This document shows, piece after piece, positions 49,531 through 61,156 of a stretch of 64,000 bases of DNA (its first letter is position 1; each line of letters starts with the position of its first letter). This DNA is from Archilochus colubris (Eukaryota > Chordata > Aves > Apodiformes > Trochilidae). The notes beneath the pieces were generated by a model. It did not search any database. It was not told the DNA's origin and worked only from the letters and a program-made list of their open reading frames with translations. The stretch spans positions 156,444,552 through 156,508,551 of the forward strand of contig CM041083.1 in NCBI GenBank assembly GCA_023079485.1. The letters run 5' to 3'. The translations under genes were made by a program, and so were the position numbers.

Positions 49531-51775
49531 AAATATATAGAGTGGTCCCTAGGACAACTCCCTCTGTGTCTTTAATGTGTTTTAGTGACAATATCACCCA
49601 TGCAATATCAAGAAAATGCGACTGACAGCTGCCTTTTTGAAGGGCCCCTAGTGTTCTGTAGGGCACAGGGGATGTACAGCTCGCCTGACTTCAGGCTTTT
49701 CATTGCAAGGGCAAAGAAAACCTTCTGAGAGGTTCTTGAAGCTCTCTAGGCTTCAAGCTATTCCTGAAGTAAAGTTACAAACTTTGCCTTTTCAAATATA
49801 TAATGCTTTCCACATCATACGTGGTTAAAGGTACAATCCAGTACTTCACAGTAGCCTGTACAGTACAACTTCAATGAGATTCAGGCATCTAAGTCCCAGA
49901 GTGCCCTCCAAAAATCTTTGGCCAATTGCCTAAGAAGCACTTACTCCAAAGCCTAAGTATCCTGTTATTGCACAAACCTAAAGAGGATATGTTCTTTGCT
50001 GATCCAGAGAGTTGAGTGCCTACTCAACAATTTGGATTTACAAACTAGGCAGGTCTATACCACTAAAAGAGCATAGTTCTCTCCCTGGCCTAAGACCACA
50101 GCTTACCCAAAGAATTGTGCTGATTTCAAACCACAGCCAGGAAAGGATGTGGTTCCTACTGTTTTTATAATAGCTTTATGATTAAAGCATTTGTACCAGG
50201 AAGCAGAAAGTCTGGATTCAAATGTCTCTTCAGCCTGCAGAGACTTGATTCAGTGGGCACCCTACTCACAAAGCGATATAGAAGTGAGTAGAGGAGATGT
50301 GATCTACCTGTATAACTGAAGCAATGTATTTCTGCAAACAGCAATGAAAAAAATACTGAGAAAGAGTGGTATAAGGCAAAAAGAGTGGGACTCTATAGCC
50401 TATTGATTAGATCACTTTCCTGCAACTGATTCCTGGAAACAACAGAAATCACAGAAAACTCTTGAACTTTGCATTACACACCTGTTGCCTCATTCAACAG
50501 TCTAAGTTTGTGATTTTGTAATTAGAACAGGTTGACAAAAGCATCCTATTTCTTTGGCTGCATTTGGATAAAATTCTGAAGGCTTTTAGTGATATCCTTT
50601 CCTCAAGAAAAACAATTCTACTGTTTTAGAACCAAATACTTTGGTTTTAAAATTGCCTTTCTAGCCTAAATTAAGAGCCATGCATTATGGAAATTGTTTT
50701 ATCAGAAGGGACTGCCTACAGGAATGTGGCATCACTCAACTGGTACATCTAATGTTAGTAAGTCAGCACCTCTGTGCTTGCAAATTTGTTTTTCAAACAG
50801 CAGATGCAATAAAACACTTGCACATTTTTCCTGCTTGGTAATAGGGTATGCACAAAGGATTATTCTTTCTCAATGTACTTCAACATAAATTTTAAATATG
50901 TGATCAAGTAACTATTTTTTACAGTAATAAGTAGTATAGGCTTTCAATATCAGTACAACACATTAAAATCTAAAGTCAACACATTAAAAGCCTACCCCAA
51001 AGGAAAGGACTTTGCCTTCAATCCTTTTAAATCCTCTGCCCATTATATCAGTGTTAATCTTTCTGTCCCCTTTCATTGGCTTTTCTCTCCCCCTACTCTT
51101 CTATTCCATATTCAAGTGAAAACAATCATTTGCTCTTATGGAAATATTGTTTCCAACTGAACACAAATTGACAACAAAACTAACAAAACAACAACAAAAT
51201 AAGGAGAGCATGCAATTTTTAACATTTTAAAAATGGAAAAAAACAACACCTCTCAAAAGAGCTAAGGACATCTCCTTATCTAAGAATAAATGCTGTGCAA
51301 GTAAAAGCAACTTAACGTTTACTCTCAAACTTTTTAAAGGACAGCGAGGTAACAAAAACAAACAAAATATACTACTAATAAGGAATGTGTAAATTTTATT
51401 TCCTTTGTAAAAGGTTGTTGGGTTTTATCTTTACTTCCTACCATCGTGTCATATACAAGCAGATGATTTTTAAGAAGGATTTCAGCTAAACAAGGAAATG
51501 GGAATTCACAAAATGATACTCACACAGTAGAACATTTCTATTCCTCTGCTGGGAAAAAGATATCAATTATTTGTGGTTAAACCATCTGATGGCACATTTA
51601 CAGGAGTTGTTTCCATTTTAATGTTTTCAGGACGAAAAGTAATGAGTGTGTTTGTGTCATTGGCAAAAAAATAATATTAAGCTATTTCTCCCATAAGGTT
51701 TTGTGTTGGTTTTTTGTTGTGCTTTCTTATTCGTTGGATAAGAATTTATCTTTGGGTTTTGTTGGGTTTTTTTGA
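49531..51775. other. Unique non-coding sequence
   Basis: No gene or further repeat recognised; a short A/C-rich patch lies near 51180-51200. Confidence 0.55.
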
Positions 51776-51806
51776 GGGGAAGGAGGCTGGGCTGGGGGCG
51801 GGGGCG
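51776..51806 (+). promoter_or_regulatory. G-rich element: EGR1/Sp1-type site and G-quadruplex candidate
   Basis: GGGGGCGGGGGCG lies at 51794-51806. It contains GCGGGGGCG (51798-51806), an exact EGR/Zif268 9-mer, and a GC-box-like core for Sp1/KLF factors. With the upstream G-runs at 51776-51779 and 51789-51791 it gives four runs of three or more G, so a G-quadruplex is possible. It is an isolated GC spike in AT-rich DNA with no CpG island around it. Confidence 0.45.
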
Positions 51807-54800
51807 AGTTGCATCATAGCATATGCAAAACTGAGTTAGTTTCTTCATTTCTTTTTTCAGTGAAGGCATTGCATAAACAAAACAGTGTTGATAAATACTG
51901 GAGAAAAGAGTAGTTCCAAAGCATGTGAAGAGATGATATGTGGTTCAATGCTGTGTGCTGGAATCCTTAATACAGAATTAATTTATACTATCTGGGAATA
52001 AGGAGTGGACATTTGGTGTCTTGATCTGTGTTCCAAATAGTGACACATTTTTCAAAGGCATAAATTAAGAATTTTTTAAAATATGGTCACTAATCTCAGT
52101 TTCCTTGTGTACTCATAGCAATGGTAAGAGAAGGTCTCTCTTTCTAAAATACTCCATTTTAACAACATCTTAGTTTTGCATGGAGAGATCAGAGAAGGGT
52201 GCAGAGAGTGTTACATGGCAGTGTTTTAAAATTAGCATGTTATTGAAAAGTACAGGGGATAGCGAATTGATTTTTTTTTGTGCTGTAATACATAAGGTTT
52301 TGAAAACTCTAGAGTAAGGTTAAGCAACATAGGGAGGACCACAGGCTCAGGCAGACATTTACCATTCCGTGCATAATCCACCAAAATCCCCTGTAGCCAC
52401 TAAAGTAATTGCTCTGTGGAAAATAAGTACTAGGAAAGTATCACTAATGCAATTTAGCAGCTAAAAACAAGACTGAGAGCTAACACAGTGTAACCAGCCA
52501 GCTCTCCACATACTACAGTTGGGAAAGCATTAACTTAGAATAATATTTCACAGTATGAATTATATGTTTGCACTGCTTCTCTGTGTGGGACAGAGTGTTG
52601 CCTTTTGTGAGCAGGTTGATTAGCACCTTGAGTGTATTACTTCATTCCATAAACCTCACTGGGGCAAAAGGGAACTATAGTACCACTGAATTTGTCAGAC
52701 CAGAAGGATACCACACAGTAATGATGTACCAAAAAGTATTTCCTCTCAAAGCATGCTGTAGAAAGGCATCAGAAACTAAAAATAGCAAGACAAACCAAAG
52801 GAAGAATTTGTTACAGCTCCCTTCCTGTGAAATAAATAAAATACATGTCATGGTCACCTTGAGTTCTACGGAAATCTGATAAGAAATGTGGAATTGAAGA
52901 AGATTAGTACTTCTAAAGGAAGCCAAACATCTCCCTGATCCATAGTCATAGTGTTTCAAATAGATCTGTGCTTCCAGAGCTTCAAGCCAACAGCCATTAG
53001 TGCTTTATAACCCTAATGACTGATTTTCCCCATCTGTGAGCTCTAAGACACATGCTTTCACCTCCAAAATACTTTGGTTTTAAGTAGATACATTAGAGTT
53101 CCATTTTCTCCAGATTTCAACCTTTCTGTTCCCTAGTGTGTTCATGCCCATTCACTCTGGATTCATGCACTAGACTCATAGCACTCTTCCAAAGGAGATG
53201 TCAGATATACTGATAAAATGGGACAAGTTTGGTTTTTAGTAAATAGTCAAAAAAAGTGGTTAAAGAATAAGGTATTATCAACCATGAGGCAAAGCTTAAC
53301 ACCTGGTACCAAATGTAGCACATTCCTGCTGTGACTCCAGTCATTTGACAGGGATCCAGCTCTCATTTCCCAAAAGTATAGCTGAGAAGCTGTTAAATCC
53401 ATCCTGAATGGATTTAAAACCTTGTATAATCAACAGAATCTACACAGGTGTCGTATGAAATGTCCACAGGTTTTTCAGTCATCTTGTCTTTCACACATCT
53501 TCCATATGCCTAATAAAAAGGAGGAGGTTCCTGGGAAGCAGTGAACACTATCCCATACAGGAGATAGGGATTCATTGTGGAAAGGAATGAAGTTCCCAAA
53601 GAAAATTATTTTCCTTTGCACCCTCTGGCATCTCTTCTTCCTCACCCCCAACCCATAACTATAGAGGCAGATTGTACAGCACAGTCTTGAAAGAAAAAAA
53701 GGCTTTTTTCCAAGAACTTCTGCAAAAGAATTTGATTTAAACCAACAACCGAAAAGGATTTCTGAATTAAGCATCTGTCATTAATTAAATTCTTGCCAGT
53801 TTATTTTTCATCTGACATTGTGCATATGATCCTCTTAATGCTTAGAGAAAACATTCTTCTCATCAGCTATCCTCATCCATCTGGCAACTTGTTTCTATCA
53901 TGTTATCAGTCCTGTTTAAATGAACATGTTCTATTTACATCACAACCATTTCCTTGCACGGGCACCAACAGCCGTGGGCACAGAGAGAGCTAACTTGTAC
54001 TCCCTCTGCTGGCTACCTCATTACCCGTGTGATTCCACAAATCACAAAATAACCAGAGTCAAAAATTTGACTATTACCTGTAAGCTAATCCACAACACAC
54101 ACCATGTTCACATGGTGAGAACTGCCAAGATGCTTGCAAAGTCAAAGACAGGACCAGAACTGCAAACATGTAAAGTAGAATATGTATTTGCCTGTTTTTT
54201 TGTGGAAAATTATTCAGGAAACTTTACAGAAATATAAGATATTGAAATGGCAGGAAAGAGGAAGACTAACTCGAATCATGCAAGAAGGGTATTTTAGTTA
54301 GGAGCAAAGCCACCCCAGAATAGAAGAGACAGACCACTTGAAGTTCCTGGCAAGAGCAGCAGACTAACCTAGGTACTCTGAATGGACTTCCAGAGACACC
54401 TTCACTGGTTCTAGAAGGATTATTGAGAAATCCCTAGGTCAGGTACATAAACAAGGCACCAAAAATGTAGTGTATGGAGTCCTCTGAAGTCCAGTACTGG
54501 CAGGTAGGTCTTATACTAATGCTATTTCCTTTCGTTTTAATTTGCACCGTTTGACCTCTTTCCATTCTCATTTTAAATCAGTACGTGAAGCGTGACTGCA
54601 ATTATTTTTAACTTCTTGTGCTTGTACATGATGACAGTTGTGGAATCTGTCATTCCTGAGTCTGTGTTTCTCTTTCCAGCAGATGCCAAGCTGCAATCTC
54701 TGTAACTCTGCAAGACCCAGTCCTTTTAAGGGCAGGCACAGAGTCTGCAGTGCAATCTATTGTGTACTTTGATTCCTATGGCTTGTGAAATTACCCCTGT

Positions 54801-54850
54801 TTATGATACTCACAGCAGAAGCAGATGAAGCTGAAGTCAGGCATGGAATG
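51807..54850. other. Unique non-coding sequence
   Basis: About 3 kb with no gene recognised. An acceptor-like TTTCTCTTTCCAG near 54678 is followed by about 30 open codons ending in TGA, but nothing else supports an exon. Confidence 0.55.
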
Positions 54851-54930
54851 TAAGGGTGCCAGATGTCCCAATTTTCATGGGACATTCCCACATTTAAATA
54901 AAACTCCCACATCCTGTTGACAGAAACCAT
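54851..54930 (+). mobile_element. Possible DNA-transposon (hAT-like non-autonomous) remnant
   Basis: AGGGTGCCAGATGTCCCAAT followed by TTTCATGGGACATTCCC resembles the end of dispersed vertebrate elements that begin AGGGTGACCAGATGTCCC. It contains the internal hairpin GTCCCA...TGGGAC. A second GTCCC word lies at about 54932. I see no opposite terminal inverted repeat. The assignment is from memory and weak. Confidence 0.28.
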
Positions 54931-55059
54931 TGTCCCGAGACCTGCATGTGCAGCACCCTCCTCTCCACCCTTGCAGGGTGGGAGCAATACACAACACACG
55001 TGGCCCTTCCCTTCCCCCTTGGGAGTGGCTCAGATTCCTGCAGCTGCAGCACCTGCAGT

Positions 55060-55470
55060 GAAAGGTAGGGAATGATGGAGAGGGGGTTTGGGAGAGAGGG
55101 GGAAGGGAGCAGTGCAGAAAAGAGCAGAGCAGAGAAAATCAGGCAAAGAGGAGAAGCTGTTTACGAGGAACAGCAGCAAAAGGGAGAGAAAGGAAATTGG
55201 TAAGGAAATTGGTGAGGAAATTGAGTGAAAAGGAAGGAATATTTCTAAAAGCAAGGGGAATTTCAATGTTTTCACAAAGGCAGGAGGTTAAGAGGAAAAG
55301 AGTGAGAAGATAAAAAGCATGGAAGGGACATATAAGCGCAGCAGAAGAGAAAGGAGCTGGAAAGAAATAAAGAAAAAGATATAAAAGTCAAGTAATAACA
55401 AAATGCCAAACAGAAATCCAGAGAAGAAAAAATGAGGGAGAAATTCCATAACATCAAAAGCAGTTAGCTC
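55060..55470 (+). repeat. Purine-rich stretch with a 12-bp tandem repeat
   Basis: About 400 bases strongly biased to A and G on the plus strand. Inside it, three copies of AGGAAATTGGTR lie at 55191-55224, the last one incomplete. The bias leaves frames open on the minus strand (runs of F, L and S), which should not be read as genes. A long enhancer-like GAA-rich exon of a non-coding RNA is possible but unsupported. Confidence 0.6.
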
Positions 55471-58400
55471 CCTGTACATGGGTAACTCATACACCAAGCC
55501 ATGTTGTTCCCATTCTTTCCACTCTCACTTCTTCCCACTTTTTTGCAGAGACTGCACACAGCTTTTTGCTGGAGCAGTGGGAGTGGGGAGCTGCCCTGGA
55601 CAGCCAGGAGAGCACTGAGCAGCCCTGCACAGCACAGGAATTGCCATGAACTCCCAGGGCTGCCTCACAAGCAGCTGCTATTGGAACAGCTACACAGTTT
55701 AATGATTCCTTTCCAGATTCTGCTGGATAACGGAAGACTGAGAGGGGAATTGGAAGGGAGGCTGAAACTGAAGGTGCAAAGAAAGGCCAGCCAAATTTTG
55801 GAGTATATGTTGTGTGACCATCCAAGCCCTTGTGTTGACATGACTAAATGCAGCTCTTCTCCTGGGCTCCCATAGGCTTCTCTGTTGTGTAATAATCATC
55901 ATTTCTTGACATATTTGAAAAAGCTTCACTTGCTTTCTTATTGTCAGTTCAATTGCCTCTCCCCATGAGAATTCCATGGAGGAGATACAGTTTGCTGGAG
56001 TCACACCTGCTTTACTTCATGGAGTGTCCTCCACTAACTCCTTTCCAAAGCAAAGTGTTTACCCCTGAGAGTCCAGAGATGTGGATTGAGGAAAACCCTG
56101 AGGTCTGTGCAGAAACTGGATTTCATCTTTACAGATACAGTACACATCAGCACAAGGCTGTCAGCCCCTCCAGGCTTACCACTTTCCTCCAAACACCCTC
56201 CTTATAATGGCACCAGCTGCTCTATAAGGCAGCAGCTGTTAACTTAGGAGGAATTTCAGTTTCTCAGTTCAGCCAGAGGAAAAGAAGAAGAATATGAGAT
56301 GTGGGCTAGTTAAGAATGAATGTGAAATATTTAATATTTACCCACTTCTAATTAGAGCAAAGAAAGGGTTCTGATAGCTGTACTCAAGTTCAAGGTCAAG
56401 TTTGCACACCCATGTGGCTTGGGTCAGCTGCATCTATGCTGCCTATTTTGGGCAAAGGCCAAGAGTGACCCTTGCTCCCCCTTTCCTGTTTCCCACCCCA
56501 CAAAGCCTGAAATTCCCTGATCAAAGAGCCAGCTGACTTTCTGCAAGCTCAAGTTTAAATGAGACCAGTGTGTGGGAAGGGTAGATGATAGGGAGCTGCA
56601 ATCCAAAACCAGGCTCAGTCCCCAAAATTCCAAGACACTATAGGCATACCTACTTCTTATTGTCCACCCTAGCACATAGGTTTGGTTGAATTTATAAATT
56701 TTTATCACTTTAAATAGTCATCTTTATGAACTAAGCTGGAGGTCATCCTCTTGATCTGTGAATTAGAGCACATGTCTGACAAGCAGTTCTCAAAAATCAC
56801 CCTCCTTCACAGGTTTGGCTAATTTTGCTTGCATGAAAGAAAATTATTAGATGCTTGCAGCCACATATAACTCAGCTGAAGTGAGATGGCGTGGCACAGA
56901 GCAGGTACAAGAAAAGCCTCTTAATTTTTGTAAAGAAAAATACTTGGGCTTTCTGAAAGTAGGCACTGCATTTGCACCACATCTGTGTAAACAGGTTTGC
57001 ACCACCTCAGAATGAGCTTACCTCAAATTTTTTACAAATTTTTCGACATTCTTCTTGAAGTAAGGATAACAGACTACAGTCACTTCCAGTTGAATTATTG
57101 CACTAGGAAAAAGAAATACCAAATTATGTTCTACAGAACATCTCTGTGTTTGCCTTGTTAACTATAGCATGACATGGAGAACCAATGTGCATCTGATACC
57201 CATCATGACACTGAGTGAGGTTCAGCTTTTACCCTGTGGACAGAAGGTCTGTTACCTCCAGAGCTGTCCAATTTTTGAGGAAATCTTCCTCTGGTTTTTG
57301 GTTGGTTGGTTTGGTTAGGTGGGTAGGCTTTTGCTTTTGTTTGTTGGTTTTTTTTTTTCTTTTCAGTTATCCCACTTGAGCCAAACTCATTTGACACAAG
57401 TGCTAGCACCAAGCCCAGCACCACAACAAATCAGAACATGGACAACAGAAGAGCAATGGCACTACGTGTCCATGGTAGGACCCAGTGAGGATTCCTGTGG
57501 CTGATCCCAGTTGTACAGAAGCTGATTTGTAGGAACACAAGCTAAACACAGAAGTGATGGGTAGGAGAAATGTAGCAGGTCCCAGCACCCTGCCCAGCCT
57601 TTGATTTCAGTTTCAGCAGAGTGGTTTAACATTTGGTTTAACTTTGCTTCATATCCCCTCTGTTTAACAAAGCTGAGTAAGGTAGTTTTTGTTGTTGAAT
57701 AGCAAATCTAGTGATAATGTTACAGTTTTCACACAGGCAACAAATGTTTTTCTCTTTTCTAATAGATTACATTAAATACTCTCATCTTGTCAGTATCATC
57801 TCAATAACAGTTATCTTATATTGCTCCTGTTTTTGTAATATTATTCTCTTAATTCCAGAGTGCTAGGTGTGCAATTGCACACAGGTACCACAGACACACA
57901 CAGAGTTTTCTTCTCCCATCCCTGACAACAGGAAAGTTACTACTGCACTGAAGTGTTTTTTTCCACTTGATTTTACCCAACTTTTCCACTCATGCATTCT
58001 TAGTCCATAAGCACATGCTCTGTCACTAAGCCTAAACTACATTGTTTAAGAGACTCTGTTACCAAGCATTCCAGATTGCTCTTTATTAGCAATCTGTCAC
58101 TATGGTTATTTGCCTTTCCAAAAGCTTTTTTTGCCACCCACAGTGTTTGCCAGAGTGAATCTCTATTTTGTTTCAGATCACAAGTTTTAAATCTTAATCA
58201 TAATTTGCCAGCATCAAGTGGCAGTGAACTCAGATCTCTCTCTCTAACACTGTTTTAGGAATATTTACATTCCTGCTTACAGGTACATTTTGTAATTTGG
58301 TGATCAGATTCCAGTGCAGTTAATACTGTTTTTCTCAGTTTTCCTATACTGCAATTTTCCAAATATCATATAAAACAAAGTCAAATACAGTACAAACATA

Positions 58401-60560
58401 AATTTCTGTCAGAATAGTCAGCCTGAAAAAAGCAGGGCTACATGCTCATTTTAAAATGATCTATGTGCTTCAAGTATGTTGAATGGAATTATTTATGCAA
58501 ATATTCTTTAATTCTTCAGTGGCTTCACCTGTGAGCCTCTTAATCAGAATCAGTATCAAGATATACTTATGTGGGTCATAAATTTTCTCTTGTAAAATGG
58601 CAAAACAACATTATCTTTTTTCAGCATCCTGGAAAGTCCCCCATTTTGGAAGTCTTGTTTAAAATCAACATGAATGTTTCAAAGAGCTCATCTGCCAATT
58701 TCTTCAAAACTTTTGGCTACAAGTTACACAGTCTACTGGATTTCACTCTTAATTTGGTCATTTACTATCTGCTCCAGCCACTAATGAAACAGAATGTATT
58801 TCATTAGCATTGCAAGATAGAAATAAATTCTCTTTCAAATACAGAACATAATTTTTTATTGAATACATCTGACTTTGCTATGTGACTGAGCAGCTATTTT
58901 TTTGCCTTTTTTTTTCTGGCTAAGAAAATTCCTGTCTCATAAAGATCTATATCACAGTTTGGGTTATTTTTATTGATTTAAACAATTCTTCTCTCTTCCT
59001 TATACAAATGAGGTATGGGGTGCTTTTTATGTATGTATGACTGTATTTTTAGTTGCAGTCTGTAATGCTTTGCTTTTATATTATATCTGTTGGTCTCTCC
59101 CAATTTTTTTTTCTCTTCACTATGCATTTTTAATCTAGCTTTTACTAAAATAAATTATCTTTCATGTTTATAAAATTGGAATTCGAAGTTATGGGATCTA
59201 GCAGGCAAACCATTAATGGGGTGGAGAAGTGTGAAGAGTGTCCCTTCAACAGTAGTTGGTTTCCGCTTTGGGAAATCAGCTTTCAAATGAACCAGGTGTG
59301 TTCATCACTGGCCTGGGCCATTTTTTGGCTACATATAAAAAAAGAAACATTATTATTGCTTGTGTTAAGAAAATATTAATTTCTAGTTCAGTGATTGATT
59401 CACCATTTCCCATCCTAAAGAGATTTAACATCAAGGAGCTGCAGTTCTACTCTTTTGTTTCTGTAACTCCCAGGTATTCATAGGATGCTGCACTGGCACC
59501 TACATGAGATCTCAAGGCTACCTCTCCAGATGACTTGAGTGCCACATAATATTGTAATTATTCTAATTATATTGACACAATATTGGAAGCTGTTTGAGGA
59601 ACTGTTAATGTCATTGTCTATGATGATGACATAGAAAATTATCCTATTTCACTACTTACTTTTATGAATTACCAGTGAATACTTTCACTTACAAGAACAA
59701 TTCTCACTTAATATTGATTCACTCATTTCAGATTTTGCCTGATCTGTTTTGAAAGTCAGGTGATTAGAGTAAAATTATATACTTCAACTCTGACAGTGAC
59801 GATGTTGCTTTAAAAAAGTATTATAGGTGTGTGTTGCAGAGCCTATTTTAATTTCAGAATGATCCTTGTAATAAGCTAAAACCAGAACAATGTGTAAACA
59901 CTCCACTTTCTTCATTTACTTAAGTGTTTTCCATTTCAGACCATATTTTCTCAAAACCCCAGATCAAAAGACAGATAAAGTGTTGATTCAGTCAGCAAAA
60001 ATCAATTGTCTATGCAAAAGTTCTAGTTCAATGTGTAGTGAAAAAGGAAATTGTACTTTTTACCTCCTCTTCTTAATAGCAAGGACTGCTTGGAATTGAC
60101 AGCTCATGCTGGCAAGTGATTAGATCTGGAAAAAAATCCACTAAAGGCAATAGGACAGTGGTGCAGTCACCAACAAGGACTCTACAGGTCAGGTTTCACA
60201 CATAACTAATTTATAACTTTTAGATTATGCATTAAAAAAAAAAATTTCTTGCCTACATCATGTAATATGGTATCTGTTCCTTGAGAAGATGACAGATTTC
60301 TAAAACAAAATATCAACAAGTAGTGAATTATTTTGTTTAATTAAAACTATTTCTATTGCCTGGGTATACATATAAAAGAGGAAACGTTTTCAGATACTCC
60401 AGCTTACACAATTTTCTCACATGACTATTCATGAATTACTAATGGAAGATAATAAAAACACCCAAATGAAAATAACTGTAAATTTTCAAATTACCGTAAT
60501 TTAAGTCTTGTCTCTACAACAGTAAAGTTTTATTTTAATAAATAAAATCTTGCTTAGAAA
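55471..60560. other. Unique non-coding sequence
   Basis: About 5 kb. Overlapping frames of 100-124 codons on both strands at 55487-56207 resemble no known protein, and their mutual overlap argues against coding. A T/G-rich tract lies at 57294-57366. An 8-bp inverted repeat AATATTGT/ACAATATT lies at 59548-59584. Confidence 0.55.
57294..57366 (+). repeat. T/G-rich low-complexity tract
   Basis: GGTT and GTTTG units followed by a T-run ending TTTTCAG. The end mimics a splice acceptor, but the frames after it close quickly. Confidence 0.78.
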
Positions 60561-60584
60561 ATATAAGTTTTTAAAAACTTATAT
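60561..60584. repeat. Perfect 24-bp palindrome
   Basis: ATATAAGTTTTT is followed directly by its exact reverse complement AAAAACTTATAT, with no spacer. The symmetry stops at the next base on each side. No element boundary is evident around it. Confidence 0.95.
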
Positions 60585-61097
60585 ATTCTATTTCTTCAAA
60601 ATTCAATGAAATTTCAGATCTTTTTTTTCAGACTCCCTTCAAAATGTGCTTTTAGATATATGCACCATAACTATAATATACAAAAAATCACCAAAAAATG
60701 TATAAAACTTGTACAACTAAACTAATAAATGGAGTGAGAGCTAAGTATATTCATGTGGACTGTCATACTTCACAAGCAAAGACTTGCAGAGCCATTCATC
60801 ATCAAAACGAATCCTGCCAAACATGATAAGATCTGTCATATTCCAGCCAAACTGGTAAAATAAATGTAGAAAGCAGGAATGTAATGTAGAAAGCAGGAAT
60901 GTAATATGATGTGACTAATCCTGAAACACAATGCAGCAGAAAGGAAGAGTTTTCAATATGGCAAGGGGAAAAAATGCTCGTGATAGACTAAAGGTTGAAT
61001 TTGGAAATGCTGAAAACCTATTTCTCTTGTCAGGCCTTACAAAGAGCTTTGAAAATGTCATACACAATTGTAATGCTCATCATAGAATTTAAGGTAG
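60585..61097. other. Unique non-coding sequence with one small duplication
   Basis: No gene. Contains the exact 20-bp tandem duplication at 60863-60902. Confidence 0.55.
60863..60902 (+). repeat. Exact 20-bp tandem duplication
   Basis: AATGTAGAAAGCAGGAATGT at 60863-60882 is repeated without change at 60883-60902. The lack of mismatches implies a recent event. Confidence 0.97.
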
Positions 61098-61156
61098 TTT
61101 TTTCTTTTTCTTTTTCTTTTTCTTTTTCTTTTTTTTTTTTTTTTTTTTTTTTTTTT
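61098..61156 (+). repeat. (TTTTTC)n microsatellite with poly(T)
   Basis: About five TTTTTC units run into an uninterrupted T-run of about 27. It is an uninterrupted polypyrimidine tract and likely length-polymorphic. Confidence 0.93.

Noticed and set aside
54680..54773. About 30 open codons after TTTCTCTTTCCAG
   Set aside because: Too short, no homology and no following poly(A) signal; kept only as a remark.
55487..56207. Cluster of 88-124 codon frames on both strands
   Set aside because: They overlap one another on opposite strands and match no family; GC-richer local composition explains the lack of stops.
56390..56398. TCAAGGTCA, an exact NR5A/ERR half-site
   Set aside because: A 9-mer is expected about once every two such windows by chance, and no other signal is nearby.
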